In this document: piece after piece, positions 7,508-15,311 of the stretch
Position numbering within the stretch: the stretch's first letter is position 1
Layout: every line of letters starts with the position of its first letter
Assembly (NCBI GenBank): GCA_045540055.1
Contig: JAZQGO010000023.1
Coordinates: 1-63,679 of the forward strand
DNA from: SIG565 sp045540055
GTDB lineage: Bacteria; Bacillota; Clostridia; Oscillospirales; Acutalibacteraceae
Length of the DNA stretch: 63,679 nt
Direction: 5' to 3'
The notes under the pieces: model-generated
Databases searched by the model: none
Told to the model about the DNA's origin: nothing
What the model saw: only the letters and a program-made list of their open reading frames with translations
Made by a program: the position numbers and the translations under genes

Positions 7508-8147
7508 ATATTAAATCAAATATTTCATTTATATTATCAACAATGTGTGTTGCGTCTTCGTTTTCGAGTTCCTCGCGGCTACCATAGCCGTAGGTGACAC
7601 CTATCGAATCCATACCGAAGTGATTTGCACCCTCAATATCGTATTTTCGGTCACCAATCATTACACAGCGGGTGATATCGGTCACGCCAAGTTTATTTAT
7701 GGCGTACTCCATAACCTGAGTTTTTTCCGAACGCTTTTCATCAAAGGTCGCACCGCAAACCAAATCAAAATATTTGTACAAATCAAAGTGCTTTAAGATT
7801 ATAAGCGCGAATTCCTCGGGCTTGGAGGTTGCAAGAATTATCTTTTTACCCGCTTTCTCTATCTTTTCGAGCAGAGCTACCGTGCCGTCATAAACCTCAT
7901 TTTCGAAAAGACCCTTAACTCTAAAATTCTCGCGGTAATATTCCACCGCCGCTATAGCGTCCTGCTCGTTAAAGCCGTAATAATTCATAAAACCGTCTTT
8001 AAGTGGTGGACCTATAAAACGGTATAATTCACGGCGGTCGGCAACCTCAATATTAAATTTTTTAAGGGCATACATAACCGAATTTGTTATACCAATAACG
8101 GGGTCGGTAAGCGTGCCGTCTAAATCGAAAAATATATAATCGTACAT
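7506..8147 (-). CDS. HAD-family phosphatase, phosphoglycolate-phosphatase-like
   Basis: A 213-aa HAD subfamily IA hydrolase, a cytoplasmic phosphomonoesterase acting through an Asp-phosphate. Motif I is FFDLDGTLTD (nucleophile D8, acid/base D10), a helical cap follows at about 15-85, motif II is the LATSKP region and motif IV is MIGDRKYDIEGA. The pattern resembles Gph and PpaX (pyrophosphatase) proteins; the substrate cannot be assigned. The start has no strong ribosome site on the minus strand, but the N-terminus fits the family exactly. It is a single gene convergent with uraA and divergent from mnmA. Confidence 0.85.
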   Translation of the reverse strand: MYDYIFFDLDGTLTDPVIGITNSVMYALKKFNIEVADRRELYRFIGPPLKDGFMNYYGFNEQDAIAAVEYYRENFRVKGLFENEVYDGTVALLEKIEKAGKKIILATSKPEEFALIILKHFDLYKYFDLVCGATFDEKRSEKTQVMEYAINKLGVTDITRCVMIGDRKYDIEGANHFGMDSIGVTYGYGSREELENEDATHIVDNINEIFDLI

Positions 8148-8173
8148 ATTTTAACATCCTTGTCTTTTTTTAC

Positions 8174-8202
8174 ATTATAAACCATAAAAAACACAAAGGC
8201 AA
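8174..8202 (-). promoter_or_regulatory. Probable sigma-A promoter for the HAD gene
   Basis: Minus strand: TTGCCT, 17 bp, TATAAT, ending about 27 nt before the start codon. It lies back to back with the mnmA promoter. Confidence 0.6.
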
Positions 8203-8206
8203 TATC

Positions 8207-8235
8207 TTGTTATTTTTCCTAATAAATAGTATAAT
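8207..8235 (+). promoter_or_regulatory. Sigma-A promoter for mnmA
   Basis: TTGTTA, 17 bp, TATAAT, followed by AAAGGGGG and the TTG start of mnmA. Confidence 0.75.
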
Positions 8236-8261
8236 GGGCATAAAAGAAAGGGGGAATAGCG

Positions 8262-9299
8262 TTGACAAAGGTTATGGTTGCCATGAGTGGAGGGGTAGAT
8301 TCCTCTGTTGCGGCGGCTCTGCTAAAGAATAAGGGCTATGAGGTTTGCGGCGGCACGCTTATATTGCATAAGGATGGCGAGCAGGACGTAGCAAGGGCAA
8401 AAAGCGTTTGCGAAAAACTCGGCATTGAGCATTTTGTTTTTGATGAGCGCAGCGCTTTTGAAGAGAAGGTAATTAAGCATTTTGCCGACGCCTACGATAA
8501 CGGCCTTACCCCCAACCCCTGCATTGAGTGCAATAAGCATTTAAAATTCGGCAGATTGCTTGAGCGGTCTATAAAGCTCGGCTGCGACTATATTGCAACT
8601 GGGCACTATTCGAGCATAACACAAAAAGACGGACGCTATGCAGTGTGCCGACCGCATGATCGCAAAAAAGACCAGACCTATGTTTTGTGGCAGTTGTCTC
8701 AACATCAGTTATCCCATATGTTAATGCCGCTGGGCGAATACACAAAGGATACTGTTCGCAAAATTGCCGAGAAATACGGCTTTGCCTCGGCTCATTCGAA
8801 GGAAAGCCAGGACATCTGCTTTGTGCCAGATAATGATTATGCTTTGTTTTTGCAAGAATATAATAATAGGTTGTTTAAAAAGGGCGAATATATTGATATA
8901 GACGGCAAAATACTCGGGACACATAACGGGCATCAGTGTTATACCGTCGGACAGAGAAAGGGACTTGGCATTGCACTCGGCAAACCGCAGTTTGTAATAA
9001 GCAAGGATGCCGCAACAAACAAGGTGGTGCTCGGCGACGAGGCTCTGCTTTTTAAAACGAGGATATATATTAAGGATGTAAATTTAATGGCGGCGGACAG
9101 CTTAGATAAACCGTTAAAGTGTAACGCAAAGCTTAGATATTCGGCGAAGGATGATGAGTGCACAGTTTATAAAACGGGTGAGAATGAGGCTGCTATAGAG
9201 TTCAAAAATCCACAGCGTGCGCCATCGCCCGGTCAGTCGGCGGTATTTTATAGCGGCGATGCGGTGCTTGGTGGCGGAATTATTGTAAAGGGTGAGTAA
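8262..9299 (+). CDS. mnmA: MnmA, tRNA 2-thiouridylase
   Basis: A 345-aa enzyme that activates U34 of tRNA for Lys, Glu and Gln with ATP and inserts sulfur to give s2U34. The PP-loop SGGVDSS (9-15) binds ATP. The catalytic cysteine pair C87 (NPCIECNKH) and C186 (SQDICFV) is present, as is the DQTYVLWQL motif. Length is within the family range (340-370). I use the TTG at 8262, which follows a GGGGGAAT Shine-Dalgarno; the in-frame ATG at 8274 would cut into the first beta strand. A LUD-domain gene follows after 1 nt. Confidence 0.95.
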   Translation: MTKVMVAMSGGVDSSVAAALLKNKGYEVCGGTLILHKDGEQDVARAKSVCEKLGIEHFVFDERSAFEEKVIKHFADAYDNGLTPNPCIECNKHLKFGRLLERSIKLGCDYIATGHYSSITQKDGRYAVCRPHDRKKDQTYVLWQLSQHQLSHMLMPLGEYTKDTVRKIAEKYGFASAHSKESQDICFVPDNDYALFLQEYNNRLFKKGEYIDIDGKILGTHNGHQCYTVGQRKGLGIALGKPQFVISKDAATNKVVLGDEALLFKTRIYIKDVNLMAADSLDKPLKCNAKLRYSAKDDECTVYKTGENEAAIEFKNPQRAPSPGQSAVFYSGDAVLGGGIIVKGE

Positions 9300-9300
9300 A

Positions 9301-9936
9301 ATGAATATAAATAAAATTATTCAGAATCTGAAAAAAAACAACATGGCAGGCTATTATGCTGAGAATACCGAGCAGGCAAGAAGGCTTGTTACAGAGCTTT
9401 TGAACAAGGGTGACACCATCTCCTGCGGCGGCTCGGTAACGCTAAGTGATGCGGGAATTGATAAACTAATGAGAAGCGGTGACTATAAATTCCTTGACCG
9501 TTCACGGTCGGGACTGACCGCAGAGCAGATAGACCAAATTTATGCTAAAACCTTTACGGCAGATGCTTATCTTTGTTCGGCAAATGCAGTGACTGAAAAT
9601 GGCGAGCTTATAAACGTTGACGGCAGGGCTAACAGGGTTGCGGCTATAGTTTACGGGCCTAAAAGTGTTATTTGTGTTGTCGGTATCAATAAAATTGTGC
9701 CGGATATTGCGGCAGGCTTTAAGAGGGTTAAGGAAATTGCCGCACCGCTTAATGCAAAAAGGCTTGGTTGCAATACACCATGCGCAAAGACGGGTAAATG
9801 TATTGCGGCCACAGGTGGTATTGCAGACGGCTGTGCGAGTGATGCCCGTATATGCGCAAACTATGTAATCTGTGGCAAACAGTGTACGAAAGACCGTATA
9901 AAAGTAATTATAGTCGGCGAAAAACTTGGTTATTAA
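9301..9936 (+). CDS. LUD-domain protein (LutC/DUF162-like)
   Basis: A 211-aa protein of the LUD family (DUF162), which includes LutC of the lactate-utilisation LutABC system. Visible are ISCGGSVTL near the N-terminus, the DAYLCSANAVTENGEL segment (about 82-97) and NRVAAIVYGPK. Unlike typical LutC, it has a Cys-rich tail (about 155-200, at least seven Cys in groups such as CNTPCAKTGKC). This could bind a metal or Fe-S cluster and occurs in stand-alone clostridial members. There are no lutA or lutB genes nearby. It is translated right after mnmA (ATG 9301; a GTG at 9292 overlaps the mnmA stop). The function is unknown. Confidence 0.75.
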   Translation: MNINKIIQNLKKNNMAGYYAENTEQARRLVTELLNKGDTISCGGSVTLSDAGIDKLMRSGDYKFLDRSRSGLTAEQIDQIYAKTFTADAYLCSANAVTENGELINVDGRANRVAAIVYGPKSVICVVGINKIVPDIAAGFKRVKEIAAPLNAKRLGCNTPCAKTGKCIAATGGIADGCASDARICANYVICGKQCTKDRIKVIIVGEKLGY

Positions 9937-9941
9937 AGGAC

Positions 9942-9979
9942 AAACACCTTACATACATTAAAGTATGTGAGGTGTTTTT
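9942..9979 (+). terminator. Terminator hairpin that contains the ribosome site of the next gene
   Basis: Near-perfect 15-bp stem (AAACACCTTACATAC / GTATGTGAGGTGTTT, one mismatch) and loop ATTAAA, then TTTTT. The right arm includes GAGGTG (9969-9974), the only plausible Shine-Dalgarno for the ATG at 9983. One hairpin therefore ends the mnmA-LUD transcript and could also mask the ribosome site of the carboxypeptidase gene in read-through RNA. Confidence 0.8.
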
Positions 9980-9982
9980 AAT

Positions 9983-11149
9983 ATGAGAAGGATTGTTTGT
10001 TTTATATTATGTATATGCGTATTTATTCTGCCCGTATCGGCTGCTTCGACAAATACTACCGATACTAAAAAAGAAGCCGCAGTGGGCGCACCCGAGGTAA
10101 AGGCAAAGTCCTGCATTCTAATGGAGGTGCAAACAGGGCAGGTGCTTTATGAAAATAATGCAGATGAGCGTTTGGCGCCTGCGTCTATTACAAAGGTTAT
10201 GGCGCTACTACTAGTTATGGAGGCAATAGCGCGCGGCGATTTAGCACTTGATACCGTAATAACAGCGAGTGAGCACGCCTGCAGTATGGGCGGCTCACAA
10301 ATCTGGCTTGAGCCGGGTGAACAAATGACAACAGACGAGCTGCTTAAGGCGGCGGTCATAGCTTCTGCCAACGACGCGACGGTGGCACTCGGCGAGCATA
10401 TTGCGGGTAGTGAAGAGGGATTTGTGGCGCTGATGAACAAGAGAGCCAAGGAGCTCGGTATGAATAATACAGCCTTTATTAACTGCACAGGCCTTGATGC
10501 CGAGGGGCATCTGACCACTGCCTATGACATAGCCGTAATGTCGGCACAGCTTATTAAGCACGAACTGATAAAAAAGTATTCAACGGTATGGATGGATACA
10601 CTCAGAAACGGCGAGAGTGAGCTTACAAATACTAATAAGCTTGTAAGGTTTTACGAGGGCTGTACAGGTCTTAAAACGGGCACGACCTCATCGGCGGGCT
10701 ACTGCTTGTCGGCTACTGCTAAGCGTGACGGTATGGAGCTTGTTGCCGTAGTTATGGACGGTCAAAGCAGTAATGATCGTTTCGAAGGCGCCAAAAAGCT
10801 TCTCAATTACGGCTTTGCCAACTACGGCTTTTCGGCAATAAAAGCCGACCTAGGTGACAAAACAAGCGTTAAGGTTCAAAAGGGCATCAGCGGTGCCGTT
10901 AAAATAAATGCTGACGGCGAATTTAATATTTTACTGCCTAAAACAGCCAAGGGTGAAATCAAACAGAGTGTCAGTCTGCCCGATAGCGTAGATGCGCCCG
11001 TTAAAAAGGGCGATGTTATAGGTCAGATAAGCGTAACGGTTGACGGCGAGCAGATAGGTGTTATAAATATAACCGCCGAAACCGATGTAGGGCGGCTTAA
11101 TATTACCCATACATTTGTCTGGCTGTTAAAAGCACTCTTTTCTTTGTAA
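9983..11149 (+). CDS. D-alanyl-D-alanine carboxypeptidase (DacF/PBP5 type)
   Basis: A 388-aa low-molecular-weight penicillin-binding protein that trims the terminal D-Ala of peptidoglycan pentapeptides outside the membrane. A signal peptide (about 1-21, cut near SAASTN) precedes the peptidase S11 domain, with SxxK at S68-K71, SxN at S128-N130 and KTG at 231-233. A PBP5 C-terminal beta domain (about 280-360) and a C-terminal amphipathic helix (HTFVWLLKALFSL) probably hold it to the membrane. Sporulating Firmicutes have several paralogues (dacA, dacB, dacF), so no symbol is given. Its start lies 3 nt after the T-tract of a terminator hairpin that holds its ribosome site; I found no separate promoter. 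Confidence 0.92.
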   Translation: MRRIVCFILCICVFILPVSAASTNTTDTKKEAAVGAPEVKAKSCILMEVQTGQVLYENNADERLAPASITKVMALLLVMEAIARGDLALDTVITASEHACSMGGSQIWLEPGEQMTTDELLKAAVIASANDATVALGEHIAGSEEGFVALMNKRAKELGMNNTAFINCTGLDAEGHLTTAYDIAVMSAQLIKHELIKKYSTVWMDTLRNGESELTNTNKLVRFYEGCTGLKTGTTSSAGYCLSATAKRDGMELVAVVMDGQSSNDRFEGAKKLLNYGFANYGFSAIKADLGDKTSVKVQKGISGAVKINADGEFNILLPKTAKGEIKQSVSLPDSVDAPVKKGDVIGQISVTVDGEQIGVINITAETDVGRLNITHTFVWLLKALFSL

Positions 11150-11188
11150 AAAATGCCAAAAAATGTTTTAAAAAACACTTAATTACTA

Positions 11189-11217
11189 TTGCAACTTGTG
11201 GCATTATGTAGTAAAAT
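11189..11217 (+). promoter_or_regulatory. Sigma-A promoter for pgi
   Basis: TTGCAA, 17 bp, TAAAAT, about 55 nt before the GTG start of pgi. Confidence 0.65.
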
Positions 11218-11272
11218 ATGAATAAGCAAAAGACATAGTTGTCTTGGCTTCAGCAAAATGGAGGAATGTTAA

Positions 11273-12613
11273 GTGTCTTTAAAATTTAATTCAGGTTACG
11301 CAAAAGACTTTTTGCGTGAAAATGATATTATCGGTCTTGAGGGTCAGGTTAAATTAGCAAGTGACTTAATTGGTGCCAAGTCCGGTCTCGGTAATGACTT
11401 TTTAGGTTGGGTTACACTTCCTACCGATTATGATAAAGAGGAGTTTGCTCGTATAAAAAAGGCGGCTGAAAAAATCAAGAGTGATACCGATGTTCTTGTG
11501 GTTATCGGCATCGGCGGCTCGTATCTCGGCGCACGTGCGGCTATTGAGTTTTTAAAGGGTCATTATTATAACGATTTAAACGACGGCACACCCGATATTT
11601 ATTTCGCAGGTAACAGCATCAGCGGCTCAGCATTGTCTGATTTATTAAAGATTTGCGAAAACAAGCGTGTGTCGGTAAACATCATTTCAAAATCAGGCAC
11701 AACCACCGAGCCTGCAATCGCTTTCAGAGTTTTCAGAAAGCTGCTTGAAGAGCGCTACGGTGAGCAAGAGGCAGCCAAGAGAATTTACTGCACAACCGAT
11801 AAGGCTCGTGGCACACTCAAGCAGTTGGCCGATTCAAAGGGCTATGAGTGCTTCGTAGTTCCCGATGACGTTGGCGGACGCTTCTCGGTGCTGACGGCAG
11901 TTGGTCTTTTACCGATTGCGGCAGCAGGTGCCGATATTGATAAGCTGATGGCAGGTGCGGCGGCTGCAGCTAAGGACTATTCGGTAGCCGATATCGAGAA
12001 GAACGATTGTTATAAATATGCCGCTTACAGAAACGCTATGTATCGTCGCGGTAAGGCTATTGAGCTTCTTGTAAGCTATGAGCCACGCTTCACAATGATG
12101 GCAGAGTGGTGGAAACAGCTCTATGGCGAGAGCGAAGGTAAGGACAATAAGGGACTTTTCCCTGCATCTGTTGTATTTTCTACCGATCTTCATTCTATGG
12201 GACAGTATGTTCAGGACGGCGCACGCATCCTCTTTGAAACGGTTGTTACAATAGGCGATTGCGGCAGTGATGTTATCATTGAAAAAGAGGATAACGATGG
12301 TGACGGTCTTAACTTCCTGGCAGGCAAACCGATGTCCTTTGTAAACTCAAAGGCATTTGAGGGTACTGTACTTGCTCATACAGACGGCGGTGTACCTAAC
12401 TTCGTTATCGAGGTTGAAAAGGCTGACGAAGAAAACTTAGGCAGACTTATCTACTTCTTCGAAAAGGCTTGTGCGGTATCGGGTTATATGCTCGGTGTTA
12501 ATCCCTTCGACCAACCCGGTGTTGAAAGTTATAAGAAGAATATGTTTGCTTTGCTTGGCAAACCCGGTTTTGAAGCACAGAAGGCTGAGCTTGAAGCAAG
12601 ACTCGGCAGATAA
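11273..12613 (+). CDS. pgi: Glucose-6-phosphate isomerase
   Basis: A 446-aa cytoplasmic enzyme that interconverts glucose 6-phosphate and fructose 6-phosphate in glycolysis. The two SIS-type sugar-isomerase domains carry IGIGGSYLGARA (about 78-89), the phosphate-binding ISKSGTTTEPA (about 140-150) and the signature GGRFSVLTAVGLLP (about 202-215). Length fits the shorter Gram-positive type (about 450). It starts with GTG behind GGAGG. It would take glucose 6-phosphate produced by PgmB and by trehalose breakdown (30870-35148) into glycolysis. Confidence 0.96.
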   Translation: MSLKFNSGYAKDFLRENDIIGLEGQVKLASDLIGAKSGLGNDFLGWVTLPTDYDKEEFARIKKAAEKIKSDTDVLVVIGIGGSYLGARAAIEFLKGHYYNDLNDGTPDIYFAGNSISGSALSDLLKICENKRVSVNIISKSGTTTEPAIAFRVFRKLLEERYGEQEAAKRIYCTTDKARGTLKQLADSKGYECFVVPDDVGGRFSVLTAVGLLPIAAAGADIDKLMAGAAAAAKDYSVADIEKNDCYKYAAYRNAMYRRGKAIELLVSYEPRFTMMAEWWKQLYGESEGKDNKGLFPASVVFSTDLHSMGQYVQDGARILFETVVTIGDCGSDVIIEKEDNDGDGLNFLAGKPMSFVNSKAFEGTVLAHTDGGVPNFVIEVEKADEENLGRLIYFFEKACAVSGYMLGVNPFDQPGVESYKKNMFALLGKPGFEAQKAELEARLGR

Positions 12614-12658
12614 TAAAAATTACCGCGTATGCGGTGTAAATAAAAGGAGTTGGCAAAT

Positions 12659-13075
12659 ATGATTAAACTTATCGTAGGCAAAAAAGGTTCGGGCAAAACA
12701 AAGAAGCTTATTGACCTGGTGAACGAAACAACGCTAACCAGCAAGGGCAACGTTGTTTGCATCGAAAAGGGCGACACTCTTACCTTCAGCATAAGTCATA
12801 AGGCAAGACTTGTTGACATTGAAGCATACGGTGTCAGCGGCTACGGCGAATACTATGGTATGCTTTGCGGCATCAACGCAGGTAACCACGATGTAACCGA
12901 TATATTCGGTGATGCTACTCTCAGAATAGGCACAAGAGATTATGATGAACTCGCAGACTTTCTTGACAGAGTTTCGGCTTTATCAGAGGATAGCCATGTA
13001 AACTTCATCTTCACAGTTTCTTGTGATGAAGCAGAGCTTCCGGCACATATTTGGGAAGTTGCTGAAAAAATCTAA
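12659..13075 (+). CDS. Small P-loop protein of unknown function
   Basis: A 138-aa protein that starts almost at once with a Walker A motif (GKKGSGKT, 7-14), then alternating strands and helices and an acidic C-terminal half. A possible Walker-B-like strand is HVNFIFTVSCDEAEL near 115. It has no signal peptide or membrane segment and is too short for a full AAA or RecA fold; similar clostridial proteins are often labelled PilT-like ATPases without support. The ATG at 12659 sits 9 nt after AAAGGAG; an in-frame TTG at 12650 overlaps that site. It follows pgi by 45 nt, probably in the same transcript. ATP or GTP binding is likely; the role is unknown. Confidence 0.65.
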   Translation: MIKLIVGKKGSGKTKKLIDLVNETTLTSKGNVVCIEKGDTLTFSISHKARLVDIEAYGVSGYGEYYGMLCGINAGNHDVTDIFGDATLRIGTRDYDELADFLDRVSALSEDSHVNFIFTVSCDEAELPAHIWEVAEKI

Positions 13076-13091
13076 TTACATTTAAGTCTGG

Positions 13092-13118
13092 GCGGCAGGA
13101 AAAATTCCTGCCGCTTAT
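13092..13118 (+). terminator. Probable terminator after the P-loop gene
   Basis: Perfect 10-bp stem GCGGCAGGAA / TTCCTGCCGC with a 3-nt loop, followed by an interrupted T-rich tract (TTATATTTTATTTT). Confidence 0.75.
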
Positions 13119-13145
13119 ATTTTATTTTAAAATACAAAAAAGACC

Positions 13146-13174
13146 TTGACAAAAAATAAAGGCGCATATATAAT
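13146..13174 (+). promoter_or_regulatory. Consensus sigma-A promoter for DUF177-rpmF
   Basis: TTGACA, 17 bp, TATAAT, a perfect consensus match, suggesting strong constitutive transcription of a ribosomal protein operon. The predicted leader is only about 20 nt. Confidence 0.85.
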
Positions 13175-13201
13175 ATACTTTGTGACAATTGGGGTGATGC
13201 T

Positions 13202-13696
13202 GTGATTTTGGATTTAAGAAAAGCTTTTATAACCAACGGCTACAGTGCTCCGATTGAGTATGAGTTGGACCTGAGTGACATCGAATATTCGGGTGTATAT
13301 CCACTAAAACAGCCGATTTCGGTGGTCGGTGAGGTTGCCAACAATGCCGGTGTTGTTACATTGAGTATACATTATTCGGTGCGTTATGAGGCGCCGTGTG
13401 ACCGATGCGGTAGAGATACCGCCAAGGTTATCGGTGTTGATATTACTCATGTCCTTGCTACCAGCATTGAAAATGAGGATAATGATGATATCATTCTCGT
13501 TCCCGAAATGGAGCTTGACTTGGACGAGCTTTGCCGCAATGATGTATTGCTTCATATCCCGATGAAGCATTTATGTAAAGAGGACTGTAAGGGAATGTGT
13601 TCTGTTTGCGGAAAAAATCTTAATGATGGCGAATGCGGCTGTGGTGAAAGGCAAATTGACCCACGCTTGCAGGCATTGGCAGATTTATTAGATTAA
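13202..13696 (+). CDS. DUF177/YceD-family protein
   Basis: A 164-aa protein of the YceD (DUF177) family, which sits directly upstream of rpmF in most bacteria and has been linked to 23S rRNA accumulation. Family features are the DxxxCxRC-type motif (APCDRCGRD, about 61-69) and the C-terminal LCKEDCKGMCSVCGKNLNDGECGC cluster (about 123-146), probably a zinc site, ending in DPRLQALADLL. It starts with GTG at 13202 behind GGGGTGAT. rpmF follows after 39 nt. Confidence 0.88.
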   Translation: MILDLRKAFITNGYSAPIEYELDLSDIEYSGVYPLKQPISVVGEVANNAGVVTLSIHYSVRYEAPCDRCGRDTAKVIGVDITHVLATSIENEDNDDIILVPEMELDLDELCRNDVLLHIPMKHLCKEDCKGMCSVCGKNLNDGECGCGERQIDPRLQALADLLD

Positions 13697-13735
13697 GAAA
13701 ATTTTACTACACTATTTTTAAGGGAGGCGTACAAA

Positions 13736-13918
13736 ATGGCAGTACCGAAGAGAAAAACCTCTAAAGCCAGACGCGACAAGAGAAGAAATAATGTTTGGAA
13801 GATAAGTGCTCCTACACTTGTTAAGTGTTCACGTTGTGGCGAATATAAAAGACCTCACAGACTGTGTGCCGCTTGCGGATACTATGGTGACCGTGAAGTA
13901 GTTAAGGTTGAGGACTAA
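13736..13918 (+). CDS. rpmF: Ribosomal protein L32
   Basis: A 60-aa large-subunit protein. The basic N-terminus MAVPKRKTSKARRDKRR is typical, and the zinc ribbon CSRCGEYKRPHRLCAACGYY has all four cysteines, so this is the zinc-bound (C+) form. The ribosome site AGGGAGG is strong. The gene ends the two-gene operon with DUF177. Confidence 0.97.
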   Translation: MAVPKRKTSKARRDKRRNNVWKISAPTLVKCSRCGEYKRPHRLCAACGYYGDREVVKVED

Positions 13919-13941
13919 TTTTTATAGTTAATTAAAAGGGG

Positions 13942-13973
13942 TAGAGGGGGAGCAATTCCTCCTCTATTTTTTT
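13942..13973 (+). terminator. Terminator after rpmF
   Basis: 10-bp stem TAGAGGGGGA / TCCTCCTCTA (one G-U pair) and seven T residues. Confidence 0.88.
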
Positions 13974-13994
13974 AGATGATGGGGGGGTAGCTAA

Positions 13995-15299
13995 ATGTCT
14001 GTTATAGTAAAGGAAGTTTTAAAGGGCTCGCCTGCATACAGAGCAGGTGTCAAAAGCGGTGATACACTGGTATCCATAAACGGCAACGATATAATGGATG
14101 TTCTCGACTACCGCTTTTATCAAAATGAGAAAGAAACAGTTTTGTCCTTTATAAATGGTAAGGGCAAAATTAAAAACAAACGTGTTCGAAAGAGCGAGAG
14201 CGATGAATTGGGTATGAATTTTGATACCTATCTTATGGATAAGCAGCGCTCCTGTCTTAATAAGTGCATTTTTTGCTTTATCGACCAATTACCAAAGGGT
14301 ATGCGCAAAAGTCTTTATTTTAAGGACGACGATTCGCGTCTGTCTTTCCTTTTCGGCAATTACGTTACGCTTACAAATCTTACCGAGCACGAAATTGAGC
14401 GCATCATCAAAATGCACATTACACCCGTAAATATTTCGGTACATACCACAAACCCCGAGCTGCGTGTTAAGATGATGAAAAACAAAAACGCGGGTGCGGT
14501 TTTGTCGGTTATAGACCGATTTAATGATGCGGGCATTGCTATGAACTGTCAGCTGGTGGTATGTCCCGGTTTTAACGACGGTAAGGAGCTTGAAAGAAGT
14601 CTTAGTGACCTTACTCAAAAAGAAAATATCAAGTGTATCGCGGTTGTGCCCGTCGGCATTACGGGGCATCGTGAGGGACTCGAAAAGCTCACGCCATTTG
14701 ATAAGGAAAGGGCAACGCAAACAATAGATTTAATTGATAATTTCGGGAATGCCTGCCTTAAAAAATATGGCGAGCGCAGGGTGTTTGCGGCGGATGAGCT
14801 CTATTTGTTAGCAGGCAGAGAAATACCCGAAGCCGATTATTACGAGGACTTTTTACAGCTTGAAAACGGCGTCGGTCTGTGGGCACTGCTAAAAGACGAG
14901 GTTTACGATTGTTTAGAGCAGTGCGAAGCCTCGGAAATTCACAGAGAAATAAGCATCGCAACGGGCGAGGCGGCGTTTCCGCTAATTAAGGAATTAGCGA
15001 AGGCGGTATGCTCTAAATTTTGTGGCGTCAAATGTGAGGTTTATGCCATTAAAAACCAATTTTTTGGTGGCGAAATCAATGTGTCGGGACTCGTTACGGG
15101 CGGCGACATTATAAAGCAATTAAAAAATAAAAATCTCGGCACGCATTTACTTATACCCGATAGTATGTTAAGATATGAAAATGATAGATTTTTAGACGAC
15201 GTTACGGTCGATGAGTTAAGTAATGAATTAAATGTCGAGTTAGTTATTGTGAAAAACAGCGGTGACGACTTCGTCGGCGCCGTCACAGGAATAAATTAA
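13995..15299 (+). CDS. DUF512 protein: PDZ plus radical-SAM-like Fe-S domain
   Basis: A 434-aa protein with an N-terminal PDZ-like domain (about 1-60; the GSPAYRAGVKSGDTLVSING pattern) and a radical-SAM-type cluster motif CxxxCxxC (C87, C91, C94 in CLNKCIFC), then the FLFGNYVTLTNL stretch and a C-terminal DUF512 domain. The family is common in Clostridia, Thermotoga and cyanobacteria. It is predicted to be an Fe-S oxidoreductase and has no settled function. It lies 12 nt upstream of der with GGGGGGG before the ATG, a neighbourhood kept across Firmicutes that hints at a link with ribosome assembly or lipid synthesis. Confidence 0.85.
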   Translation: MSVIVKEVLKGSPAYRAGVKSGDTLVSINGNDIMDVLDYRFYQNEKETVLSFINGKGKIKNKRVRKSESDELGMNFDTYLMDKQRSCLNKCIFCFIDQLPKGMRKSLYFKDDDSRLSFLFGNYVTLTNLTEHEIERIIKMHITPVNISVHTTNPELRVKMMKNKNAGAVLSVIDRFNDAGIAMNCQLVVCPGFNDGKELERSLSDLTQKENIKCIAVVPVGITGHREGLEKLTPFDKERATQTIDLIDNFGNACLKKYGERRVFAADELYLLAGREIPEADYYEDFLQLENGVGLWALLKDEVYDCLEQCEASEIHREISIATGEAAFPLIKELAKAVCSKFCGVKCEVYAIKNQFFGGEINVSGLVTGGDIIKQLKNKNLGTHLLIPDSMLRYENDRFLDDVTVDELSNELNVELVIVKNSGDDFVGAVTGIN

Positions 15300-15311
15300 G
15301 GGGGTAAAAAT

